From assembly GCF_025602895.1 (NCBI RefSeq), contig NW_026516211.1, positions 496,001 through 560,000 on the forward strand: a stretch of 64,000 nt of DNA, written 5' to 3'. Under the pieces are notes generated by a model. It saw only the letters and a program-made list of their open reading frames with translations, did no database searches and was not told where the DNA came from. Below are positions 36,043-45,056 of this stretch, piece by piece (the stretch's first letter is position 1; each line of letters begins with the position of its first letter). The stretch comes from Polychytrium aggregatum (lineage: Eukaryota; Chytridiomycota; Chytridiomycetes; Polychytriales). The position numbers were made by a program, and so were the translations under genes.

Positions 36043-38412
36043 CTTTGGCAGCCTCCGAGTGAAAACCGCCGGTCGCTCTCCGATCTCCACAATCGACCTG
36101 CACACTGTGATCATGTTGCGCGCCGCATTGACGTCGCGATTCCACACTGTCCGGCAGCTGGGATTCTTGCAGCTCCTGACAAAGTGGGAATTCGCAACAC
36201 TGGGCGCATCGAGTCCTTCCAACCGAACCGGCTCCAGGCACTTGGAGCACACTTGCGAGGTGTTGAACTCGTTCGTCGAGGCCACCTTGACACTTCCATG
36301 AGGGTGATTGGGACGGCGGCGGTGGTGCTCGAATTGCTCAAAGTACCGAGCAAATCGCTGCCTCCGAGGGCTGGATGCATAGCCCTTGCCTTGCCGCCAT
36401 GACGCATTGCCAAAGGCGATCACCACATCGGTCCGTATCGGGGCGTGCTTCAGGACGGCCTTGCACATCCTGTCGACGGCCACTTGGCGCCTCTTGTGGC
36501 CCATGAAGCGATGGTGACGAGTCTTCTTGCCAAGGCGGAAGTCGAGCTGCACTCGCAGCTCCGGTCGCAGGACATGGGTGAGATGGACCTTGAAAGCCTC
36601 CGAGGACGACACCTTGGGCGAGGGGGTGGACGACATCCAGGTCTCGATGCTGAGTCGATACTTCATGGTGTTGTGCCACTTGGTGTTGGACGTATGGCCA
36701 CACATTTGCTGGTAGTGGCCATTGGAGAATGAGACCACCTCGTCTTGGTGGCCCGGTGCTTGGATGACCGCCGTGAAGATGGAGCCGACTCCAGGATCGA
36801 TGCCAATCCAAGTGGTGCGACCGGGGTCTGGGTCGCCGATGTGGGCCTGGATGCGCTGCTCGGCAGTCGGAGGAGGCTCGATGGTCTCGGTGTGATCGGT
36901 TCGAGGCAGAAACTTGACGAGACCGATGGTGCATCCAATGCCATCGGTGCTGATCTCGTAGTTGAACAGCTTCTTGTTCACGTCCCGCTCTTGGAAGAGG
37001 GAACTACGCAGCTTGAAGCAACTGCGCCAGAGACGATCCTGGTTGTTGATGCCGTCATCACCTTCTTCCTTGAGCTTGTCCCTGGTGAGTCCAAGGCGCT
37101 TCTTTGGACCCAGGAGATTCCAAAGAGTAGCCGTGTCAATCTTGACATACTTGGCCCTTGCAGTGCATAGAGGAACTATCGTGCACACGGCCGGAGGAGT
37201 GTCCAGAGCGAGCTGCTTGAGTGCCCAGTTGATCCTGGCGGCCAGCTTGTTGATCTTGGACTTGGTGGTGCCGAGCTCAGACTTGGCCGTGGTGAGCCTC
37301 TTGTCGTCGGAGGGAATGCCTTGGGTAGTGAGCTTGTCCAGCTTGGCCTGGCGCTGCAGCTCGGTGACTCGGAGGGCGGGCATGTCACAGTCGATCCACT
37401 TGTGGACATTGTCGACCATCTTGTCTCGGGCGAGGATTCCCACATGGTGTGAGAGGCGGTGGAGGGCCCGGAAGCGGTCCTGGTCGTTGCTGTACCGAAA
37501 CTCGTCCAGGATGTGACCAAAGTCGGGGTAGAGGAACTCGAGATCGGCCTTGGGTGGAGTCTGCCCTGGTTTCTCGAAGAGCTCGAGACAGACCTCGATG
37601 GCTTCATGCTTGTGCTTGTTGGCTGGGAAGACGGCAGCGCAGAAGCGGCGAAGGAGTCGCCAGTAGGCCAGGTCGAGGTGGGTGGTGCAGTTGGTGGCAT
37701 AGGCATTGACAGCCAGTGTGAGAAGCTGACTGTGAGCACCATCAGGCAGACGAGGGGCCGGAGGCAGGTCTGCGTGCCGAGTGGTCTGATAGTCGCGAAA
37801 GGAAGCGACCAGATGCTCGTTGTATTTCTCATTGTCCCCGGTCGGCGAGAGGGCACCGGCCTCGACAATCGTGAAGCATTGGCGAACGAAAGCAGGGGTG
37901 GACTTGGAGATGACGGGGATGGGAAGATCCTGCTCGATGCACCGGAGGATATGCAGGTTGAGCAGCCTGGATGCCTCGAACTGGATCTGGGTCATGGCCT
38001 CGACGGTGGCCTGGGTCTTGTCGCGGAGAGCGGGATTGAGACAACAGCCATCCATCGTCTGCTTGAAGCAGCCGAACTGAGGGGCGGATGACCTTCCATC
38101 CACGAGTGGGACGACAGAACTCTTGAGGGGCCGGTATTTGGGACATTTGCTGGTGTTGCAACGTTCGTGATCGGTACCGTCGCACTGGCGACATCGCTTG
38201 CCGGTACTCGAGGAAGTAGATGGACCAGGCTCGGTGGGATCGACATCCATTGGATCTGCAGAAGCAGTGGTGGTGAGCGACGGAGCAACAGACGACCAAG
38301 CATGTGTGGGGTCAGAATACGAACCAGAGACAGGCTCCGACTGTGACTTGGCTTTCTTGGGCCTGGGTGGCCGAGGCTGGCCATCACCGGTACCCTTACG
38401 CTTCGGAGGCAT
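36040..38412 (-). CDS. Fz: Fanzor: eukaryotic TnpB-like RNA-guided DNA endonuclease
   Basis: Single uninterrupted 790-residue frame. The N-terminus is basic and nuclear-signal-like (PPKRKG, RPKKAK), then Ser/Pro-rich, with a Cys/His cluster at C74, C77, H82, C85 and C90. A largely helical region to about residue 530 should bind the guide RNA and target. The RuvC nuclease follows: RuvC-I GIDPG with Asp539; a beta strand VVIAFGNAS at 663-671 where bacterial TnpB carries its glutamate but this protein does not; Glu715 in TNEFNTS as the likely relocated RuvC-II glutamate; a zinc ribbon with C722, C725, C748 and C753; and RuvC-III NRDVNAARN with Asp760. All catalytic positions are intact. Fanzor proteins such as that of the chytrid Spizellomyces punctatus cut DNA guided by an element-encoded RNA. 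The ATG at 38412 follows a TATA-like box at 38541-38546. Activity and guide are untested here. Confidence 0.96.
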   Translation of the reverse strand: MPPKRKGTGDGQPRPPRPKKAKSQSEPVSGSYSDPTHAWSSVAPSLTTTASADPMDVDPTEPGPSTSSSTGKRCRQCDGTDHERCNTSKCPKYRPLKSSVVPLVDGRSSAPQFGCFKQTMDGCCLNPALRDKTQATVEAMTQIQFEASRLLNLHILRCIEQDLPIPVISKSTPAFVRQCFTIVEAGALSPTGDNEKYNEHLVASFRDYQTTRHADLPPAPRLPDGAHSQLLTLAVNAYATNCTTHLDLAYWRLLRRFCAAVFPANKHKHEAIEVCLELFEKPGQTPPKADLEFLYPDFGHILDEFRYSNDQDRFRALHRLSHHVGILARDKMVDNVHKWIDCDMPALRVTELQRQAKLDKLTTQGIPSDDKRLTTAKSELGTTKSKINKLAARINWALKQLALDTPPAVCTIVPLCTARAKYVKIDTATLWNLLGPKKRLGLTRDKLKEEGDDGINNQDRLWRSCFKLRSSLFQERDVNKKLFNYEISTDGIGCTIGLVKFLPRTDHTETIEPPPTAEQRIQAHIGDPDPGRTTWIGIDPGVGSIFTAVIQAPGHQDEVVSFSNGHYQQMCGHTSNTKWHNTMKYRLSIETWMSSTPSPKVSSSEAFKVHLTHVLRPELRVQLDFRLGKKTRHHRFMGHKRRQVAVDRMCKAVLKHAPIRTDVVIAFGNASWRQGKGYASSPRRQRFARYFEQFEHHRRRPNHPHGSVKVASTNEFNTSQVCSKCLEPVRLEGLDAPSVANSHFVRSCKNPSCRTVWNRDVNAARNMITVCRSIVEIGERPAVFTRRLPK

Positions 38413-38540
38413 GGGGGCAGAGGATGCTGGATGTCTGCCAGTGGTACTGGCCAGAGCAGAGACTTTTTTTATCGTACAATAGCGCGATGATCAGATCAAG
38501 GCGAGATGAGGGAAGAAAGCAGCAGGACGAAGGTGTGGCA

Positions 38541-38546
38541 TTTATA
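38541..38546 (-). promoter_or_regulatory. TATA-like box of the Fanzor gene
   Basis: The minus strand reads cgggTATAAAtgcc about 130 bases upstream of the Fanzor ATG. It suggests that Fanzor has its own promoter rather than depending on the transposase transcript. Confidence 0.5.
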
Positions 38547-38654
38547 CCCGAGAGCAGGAGCCCGTCTGCGCGGGCTGGTTGGGGAAGTGACCCTGTTCAA
38601 AAATCGCCGAGAGGTTCAAGCCAGGGATTTGAGCGCGAAAATGGCGGAGTGATT

Positions 38655-38717
38655 GGAGGGACTCAACCCCAAATTGGAGGAACTCAACCCCAAATCGGTG
38701 GGGACTCAACCCCAAAG
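38655..38717. repeat. Three tandem 21-22-base repeats at the transposase 3' end
   Basis: Three copies of a unit centred on actcaaccccaaa, separated by ttggagga and tcggtgggg. The rightmost copy overlaps the end of the transposase frame and supplies its stop codon. They sit between the two genes of the element. Confidence 0.93.
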
Positions 38718-39361
38718 AAGTTCTCGATGGGATTGTAGTCGGGTGAAGCAGGTGGGGTGAAGATCACTGACCACCCTCGGCGATCGATGCAGTACAGGAC
38801 AGGCATTGTCTTGTGCATGCTGACATCGTCCATCACAATCACAGAGTCGTCTGGGAAGCTCGCTCGCTCAAAGAACTCGACCATCGAGTGTGTCTTGAAT
38901 GATGTGGGGATGTACATGCGATGCAGCACACCAGAGTGGTTGATTGCAAATGCAGCCGAGACAGACTTGTGTTTCATGTGATTGCGCTGGCGAAGCGGAG
39001 CACCCTTCGGTGAGTATCCGTAGAGAGGGAAAATGGATCTCCTGATCCCTGTCTCATCGACAAAAACGAATCGTCGTGGGTCGATGGAACGGGTCTCGTC
39101 CCTGAACTGTGCCACTCGCTCATCCAGTCGCTTGGACTTGTAGAGGTGTGTGGCTCTCTTGTGAGAGAGACCTGCTCGGTGGATGGCAGTGTGGCAGAGT
39201 GAGAGTGATACTTTCCTCTGGAGGATGGACTCGAGCTTGCATCGCAACACAGGACCAGTCTGGAACGGGTCCTGTTCAATCAGGGTGCGAATGACTGGAC
39301 ATGCCTGCTCGAAGAAAGTGGATCTGCGAGCTGGGACCCGGGATGTGTGGCGAATGGTCAT
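38684..39361 (-). CDS. Tc1/mariner (IS630-like) DD34E transposase, probably truncated
   Basis: A 225-residue frame. A helix-turn-helix-like segment (residues 33-70) precedes the DDE catalytic core: Asp102 in FVDETGI, Asp178 in VMDDVSMHK and Glu213 in SPDYNPIEN. Exactly 34 residues separate the last two, which defines the DD34E class. The usual C-terminus after NPIEN.FG is missing: the frame runs into the tandem repeat at 38655-38717 and stops within 12 residues. The N-terminal DNA-binding region is also shorter than the roughly 330-350 residues usual for the family. It lies about 270 bases upstream of Fanzor on the same strand. The enzyme would cut and join transposon ends; the missing C-terminus makes activity doubtful. 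Confidence 0.88.
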   Translation of the reverse strand: MTIRHTSRVPARRSTFFEQACPVIRTLIEQDPFQTGPVLRCKLESILQRKVSLSLCHTAIHRAGLSHKRATHLYKSKRLDERVAQFRDETRSIDPRRFVFVDETGIRRSIFPLYGYSPKGAPLRQRNHMKHKSVSAAFAINHSGVLHRMYIPTSFKTHSMVEFFERASFPDDSVIVMDDVSMHKTMPVLYCIDRRGWSVIFTPPASPDYNPIENFFGVESPPIWG

Positions 39362-39419
39362 GGCTAGCGCGCGATAACATTGGGTAACAAAATATTCGAT
39401 GAATGGTCAAAATCCCGGG

Positions 39420-39433
39420 TGTCCCGTTTTATT
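39420..39433. repeat. Candidate terminal inverted repeat, transposase side
   Basis: The sequence tgtcccgttttatt is inverted relative to 35954-35967 with one mismatch. Just outside it, aaaaacggaac (39445-39455) forms a second, local inverted copy, so this end can fold into a hairpin. Confidence 0.5.
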
Positions 39434-40503
39434 GGATTGCCTGTAAAAACGGAACGAAACACACCATCCACCATGACCGTGGGGATTGATTGGCTGTGGA
39501 TACTACAGCGATTTCACGCGAGGAAACCGTCCTTCATTCACACAATCAGCCGCTCACACAGTGGTTCCCGTTGGTGTTTGGTTTAATTTCTTTTGATTTT
39601 TCTTTTTCTTTTCAACGACGAATATCATGGGTCGTTTTTGTGTGTTTGATCGCTCTAACATGGATGAATGGATGCATTTGGATAGATTCTTGAGGATTTG
39701 GGGGATTTGGGCCGAAAAAAAACAAAGTAGAAGAGGAAGGAGTGGCGTGCAACAAAATGGAAGTGAAGAAGAAAAACGAAAGAAAGAAATGCGATTGATA
39801 GTCTCAAAGAAGCACAGGACACGGGAAGAGGGAGGGGCCGGAGGTTACAAACGAGAAAGTGGATGCAAGCTAGCTTGGCGACACACACTATGCCCGGACC
39901 CCACGAGGGCCAGACGGAGCACAGCGGGTCGAGGAGGCGGTAGGCAGCGAGAGGTGGGGTGGGGAGAGTTGCAAGGCAAAACCAGCACTCTACCGAATGG
40001 AGATGCTGAAGGCAGACACAGCAATGTATGGATTGGTAGGCTAGCCCACCACCATTGCCAGAGAGCGAGAGAGCTGTCGAGCAACACCATACAAGCAGGT
40101 ACAAGAGGAGCCGAAAAATCGAGAGAGGGAGGGAGAAGGAGGAGGACGGCGGTGAGAGTAAGAGTTACTGCCAATAAATAGGAGTGAGATCGTGCTGAGA
40201 AGAAAAAAGTGCCAGATTGGATATGCAATGCGTGCGTGTGTATGTGCAGTTTTTTTTCTGTAAACAGAGAGGATCAAGAAGCGCAAGAAAGAGAAGCAAA
40301 AGTATGAGTTCGGAAAGATCAGGTTGGGTGGTGGGGGTGGAGCCAAGCAGTACTGGGGGCGGGGAGCAACGAGCGGCAACAACGGCAGCAGTGGGATGCA
40401 GAAGCAACACATTGGCGCCTTTGGTGGAGTAAGTATACAAGGACCGATGGAGCGGGAGGGGCTGCTTCATCACGCGCTTTTGCATCAAAGCGTATCCTGT
40501 CAA

Positions 40504-40590
40504 TGATGATGATGTTGTTGTGGTGGTTGTGGAGGTGGTGGAGGTGGTGGTGGTTGTGGTGGTTGTGGTGGTTGTGGTGGTTGTGGCTGT
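40504..40590. repeat. GGT/TGTGG-rich microsatellite
   Basis: A run of tgatgatgatg followed by many ggtggt and tgtggtggt units on the plus strand. Confidence 0.9.
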
Positions 40591-41042
40591 CCTTCTTTCT
40601 CTTCCTGCTGCTTCACCCACGGACAGATTAACCGAGCCGCGCCGGTAAGTTGCCGCGAGGGAGATAGCAGCTCCTACCCAAACCAGCAGGAGTAAGTGGC
40701 AAGCAATGAAAGAGAGAGAGAGAGCAAGGAGGTTGGTGGCGCTGTGTCTAGTTGAGCGGCGAGCCCCTGGTTTCTGAGTTTGGCGGTACTTGATTTTTGG
40801 GTTGCATTTTGGGTTGCATTTTTTCGTTTTTTTCATACGTGGGTGGGTCATGCGGGCTTCAAGCCCCTTGGCCTTGTGAGGATCAACGGAACTTTGGATG
40901 CAGGGGGGGGGCGGGTGGCGCCTTGCTGGACTTGGTGGCGACATGGAACGCGGCGAGGGATGCCAGCGGCCTCTGGTGGCGCAGGGTCAGTGCGGCTGGT
41001 TGGGGAACGATCGCCCAGCAGAGCAGGTCCGAGACACCGATC

Positions 41043-41127
41043 GCGCATGTTCCAAAGGAGACGGCGCATGTTCCAAAGGAGACGGCGCATGTTCCAAAGG
41101 AGACGGCGCATGTTCCAAAGGAGATTG
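41043..41127. repeat. 21-base tandem repeat, about four copies, 3' of the velvet gene
   Basis: The unit is gcgcatgttccaaaggagacg, the last copy degenerate (gattgcacatgttgcg). It lies 70-155 bases beyond the velvet stop codon (on the minus strand), so probably in its 3' UTR. Because 21 is divisible by 3, it is open in several frames. Confidence 0.95.
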
Positions 41128-41196
41128 CACATGTTGCGACGGGAACCACGCACGCACCCCCCCCCGAAGACATACCAGATGCGCCGGGCCTGCCGC

Positions 41197-43561
41197 TCAG
41201 GTGTCCTCCTCCTCGTCTTCGTCGCTGTCATGGTCGGGCCCCGGGGCAGCATCAGCAGACGAGGCTGCGACATGGGCCGTCGACGAGGTTGGTGTTCGTG
41301 TCGAGATCAGAGCGCCCTGGCGCGACAAGTGTGCGGTGAATGGCGTGGGCCCTGTGCGTCGTGGTGAGGAGTGGGGAACGGCAGAGAAGGACAGACCGGC
41401 CGGTCACGAGAAATGGCGTGAGAACAAGCAGCGGCGGCGGCGCCAGGGTGGGCAGAAGGACGGAGAGCAGGGGCAACAGGTGTGGAGATGTCCGAGGGGC
41501 TGCCAAAGGCGAGGCGGCCATTGGCCGCACACCGCCCAGAGGGAGCAAGAAAGGCGGGTTCAAAGAGGGCAATCCGACGGGACAACGGCAGCGACCAGGG
41601 ACAACGGGCCGTAACGGGCCCGGGTCGGGAGAGCCCACCCGCCTGGCCGCAGCGGACACGGCCGACCCACCTGAGATGCCGGGGTACTTTTTCCACGAAT
41701 AGGAGATGAATGTATCCGAGAAAACGCTTGCCAGGGCTTCAGACCTCAGGCCACGGACAGCACTGCAGCACGGGGAAGGCAGTCGTCAGCAACAGCGAAG
41801 CGGGTCTGGCCGGGGAAGGGAAGGGAAGGGACAGCGGCCCACAAGGCACGAACGGCGAGGACGAGCACAGGAAGCACGTTCGCGCCGTGACGACAGCGGC
41901 GGGGGGCCATGAGACGAACGAACGGAGCGCAATCCAGGAATGGCACAAGAGCCAACCGGGAACGGCCAGCCCACAGCAGCAGATACGGTATCGGGAAGTG
42001 ACAAAAGCGCACGCAGCATCACAGACCGCACCACAGAGTGCGTGGCCGCTGCAGACCAGCACCGAGTGGCCATGACCCAAGGGTGCGTGCGAACGCACTC
42101 GCGCCATGGCGAGGGATCGATGCAGCAGCAGACAAACGAGCGACGGAACGACGGTGCAGACGACGGTGCAGACGAAGGTGCAGACGACGGGGCCATGGAG
42201 TGCTGGACCATGAAGTGCCGGAGAGGGCGACAATCCGGCCATGCATCCTTCGCACCGACACGGCAGCATAAACACCTACTCGGCGAGATTGAAAAGCTGA
42301 AACCGCAACCGATATGTGCCCTGGACCCGGACGGCTATCGAGGGAAAGATAAACAGCACGACATGCTCGCCCTCGGGCGATATCAGGAACTCTGAGTGGG
42401 CGACCAGGCCCCCAAAGATGGTGGGAATGACCTCGGGCTGATCGGTCGGCGGCGACGACTGCTTGGGCGCATGGCCCGGCAGTCCGCTCGGCAGTCCGCT
42501 CGGCCCAGGATACGGCGGATACGATGGGGCCGAGACGAAGGAGTGTGTTGGCGAGGGCCGAGGGCCGGCTGCTGACCCGGAGTGGGTGGTTGTCCCTCGG
42601 AGGACATGAGTTAGAGACGACTGCTCGTCCGTGGACCACAGTTCGACGATCACCGTGAAGTTGGAGGCCCAGCGAGCCAGCTCCCTGCTACTGTTACCGG
42701 GCCCAGCGGGCGGTTGGTGGGGAGAGACGAACAAGAGCGGGCACTGTAAGCATGGCGAACGCCGGGCGCTGAGAAGCGCTGAGCAACGACGAGGATTCGC
42801 ACGGACGACGAGCCAGGCACAGCCCGACACTCGAGCATCAGTCCGAATATCCACCCATCCATGCATCTGTCTGCCTGTTTGTCTGTCTGCTGTGCATCGA
42901 GACATCCATCCATCATCTATCATCCATCATCTATCATCTATCATCCATCATCTATCATCTATCCATGCATCGATCCGATATACATCCGTCCATCCATTTG
43001 CCAGATCGTCGGCGCTTCCTTTCCCTCTCGTCGGGTCCAGCCGAATGTGAGCCGATCCCGGGGCCAGCTGGGCCGGCTGGCCTTGTCGGGCTCATCGGTG
43101 CGCTTTGGAGTGACTATGGCCGTGCCGGCGGAGCAGAGGGGCGTACTGCTCTCTGGTGCTCTCAGCAGCAGTCGCCGCCGGAGCTCGACGGACAAGGGAA
43201 CGATCGCTTCCCGGCCTGAGGACTGCCGACGGATTCACACAGCGGACAGTGTCCGCTCCCCCGACAATGTCTGCGGCCCACCAACCAAACCCAACCGAAC
43301 CCAACTTAACCGAACCCAATCGAACGAGGGCGGCAAGAGACAGAATGCGCTCACGTACTTGGTAACGACGGCTCCATCGGGTTGGAGGAGCGACAGCTGA
43401 ACGACAGGAGGCGGGTCGATCGATCGTTTCTTTGTTCGGGTGCCGAACCCGCAGCATCGGATCGTTGACGGTTGCTGAACAACAGTGAGTTGGAATCTAA
43501 CGCGGCCAACGATGGAAGAAAGAGAGGGAGGGGGGGATGAGGGATGGATCGAACAAGGCAT
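41197..43561 (-). CDS. Velvet-domain transcriptional regulator
   Basis: Four-exon model of 299 residues closing exactly in frame: 43561-43355, 42743-42280, 41744-41671 and 41351-41197. The velvet domain is split over all exons: RFQLTVVQQP and CCGFG..., RSIDPPPVVQL (exon 1); PLLFVSPHQPP, FTVIVELWS, then IFGGLVAHSEFLISPEGEHVVLFIFPSI and GTYRLRFQLFNL (exon 2); EALASVFSDTFISYSWKKYPGIS (exon 3); TAHLSRQGALISTRTP, then an acidic tail ending DEDEEEDT (exon 4). A Pro/Ser-rich insert of about 55 residues interrupts the domain. Velvet proteins (VeA, VelB, VosA, VelC) are fungal DNA-binding regulators, related in fold to NF-kB, that couple development to secondary metabolism. Which subtype this is cannot be told by eye. 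The start may have further upstream exons. Confidence 0.93.
42898..42965. repeat. catc/tatc microsatellite in velvet intron 1
   Basis: Interspersed catccatc and atctatc units in the large first intron of the velvet gene. Confidence 0.85.
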
Positions 43562-44540
43562 ACCGAGTGGGTAGACAAGTGGATGGTATAGTAGTCGGCC
43601 GGCTCTGGTCAATGTACCATAGCCAACAACCAGACGATTTGCACCAAGCAAATGGGTAAATGTGGAAAATGTCGAACGGCGAGGCTTGCCAAGAGGGTCA
43701 GCGATGGCCAGAACTCCAACCAAGCAACAGGACCAGGCCCGCATCATGCCTCTGTCGGCGGCGACGCATCCACGGCCCTTCGCGGCTGCTCGCGATCGCC
43801 GTGGGCCCCCGTTGGTGCAGAGAAATGCCGCCGAGATATCCAAGAGGAAGGAGTGCCGATGGGCAGACCCCGAGGGCGGCATGACAGGAGCCATCAATTC
43901 GGCCGAGAGCACTCGTGGCCAGTGCTCCGAGTCTCGATGCAACATCTCGAGCGGACACACTGGGCTTCATGTGCGATCGACGACGAGGCAGGCTCGGGCG
44001 AGACAGCAGCGAGGATTGCACAGAGGCGAGGGGAAGGGAGCAAGGCGAGCAGACGGAAAGAACGAACGAGAAACCTTTCGGCGTGGGAGCCGCCCGTGGA
44101 GTCGGGAAGCGCTTCGGTCTTTACAGCCGCCATTGACATGGTGCCATGCGCACCCAGGATCGACAAAAAGAAAGGATGAAGACGACGACGAGGCTCGAGG
44201 ATGCGCACCAGCAGACGGGGACGCAAGAGCGTGAGATTTCTGGTTAACGCAGACAGCGCCGACACGGCCCGGTTTTCTTGGTGGGACCCATTGGCGACGT
44301 GCGCGACCTGGTTGGACTGGAGGGGCGGAACAAGGGCAGCGGGAAAGTGAGGAGCCGACGACATGGGGACGGGCCACAGGGCGGGCTGGCCCGCAGCACA
44401 GAGCCCAGTGTGATTGTATGGAGATGGACACCCGGGTCGCCGCTTGCCGTGGCGGCCGTTGCGCACGACGGGCGATTCGTTGTCGTTGTGCTTGCGGCCG
44501 CTCTGTGCGCCCCCGCGGGAAGCGGGCGTGTGCAGGAACA

Positions 44541-44640
44541 TGTGGTGGTGCTGTAGTGCTGGTGGTGCTGGTGGTGGTGGTGGAGCTGATGGTGGTGCTG
44601 GTGGTGGTTCTGGTGGTGTTGCGGTTGTTAATGCCGCGGT
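44541..44640. repeat. GGT-rich trinucleotide region
   Basis: Runs of gctggtggt and related triplets that would encode poly-Pro/Ala on the minus strand or poly-Gly/Val on the plus strand if translated. Confidence 0.85.
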
Positions 44641-44995
44641 CGTTAATGCTGATGGTGCTGTAGATGATGCAATTACTGTGGTTGTTAGCGCTAATGCGGC
44701 TGCTGCAGGAGCACCAGCTGCTGTTGTTGCCTTGTGGAATGGTGGGACTGTGCCTCGGTCTGGGTCGTCTGCGTCGTCGAAACAAACAGAAAGCGAAAGA
44801 GCCCAGACCGCCAGGCGGTGGCGCACGTTGCTCGTGGTCTGCTGGCAAATGCCGAGCGAATACCGCCTTGCTGATGCCCAGCTGTTGTTTTGATGATGCC
44901 TTGCCGTTGTCCTGCCGTTGTCCTGCCGTTGTCTTGATGATGCCTTGCTTTGAGGCGGTGGCGTCGTGCTGCTCGGCCTGCTGGTGTTTGGCGAC

Positions 44996-45056
44996 AACGG
45001 CAACGGCAACAGCAACGGCAACAGCAACGGCAACGGCAACGGCAACAGCGGCGTGC
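44996..45056. repeat. caacgg hexanucleotide repeat
   Basis: About ten copies of caacgg/caacag. Confidence 0.9.

Larger units (their letters stand above)
35954..39433 (-). mobile_element. Putative Fanzor-carrying Tc1/mariner-type transposon
   Basis: A 3.48 kb segment containing, in leftward order of transcription, a DD34E transposase frame and an intact Fanzor gene. The proposed ends are aaaaaaacgggaca at 35954-35967 and its inverted match tgtcccgttttatt at 39420-39433, with 13 of 14 bases paired. No clear TA target-site duplication flanks them, so the limits are provisional. Fanzor genes are known to ride in several eukaryotic transposon classes, including Mariner/Tc1-like ones. Both genes are intronless, whereas most neighbours have introns. 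The transposase looks truncated at its 3' end, so the copy may no longer be self-mobile. Confidence 0.7.
39434..41196. other. Gene-poor repeat-rich spacer downstream of the velvet gene
   Basis: About 1.76 kb with no supported gene. Its left part is less GC-rich than the rest of the window, with T- and A-rich runs. It contains the TGTGG-rich stretch at 40504-40590 and, near the right end, the 21-base array at 41043-41127. Frames here overlap on both strands without domains. Confidence 0.55.

Noticed and set aside
39500-40200. Possible AT-rich coding region beside the Fanzor element
   Set aside because: Frames here are short and basic (Lys/Arg-rich) with no domain on either strand.
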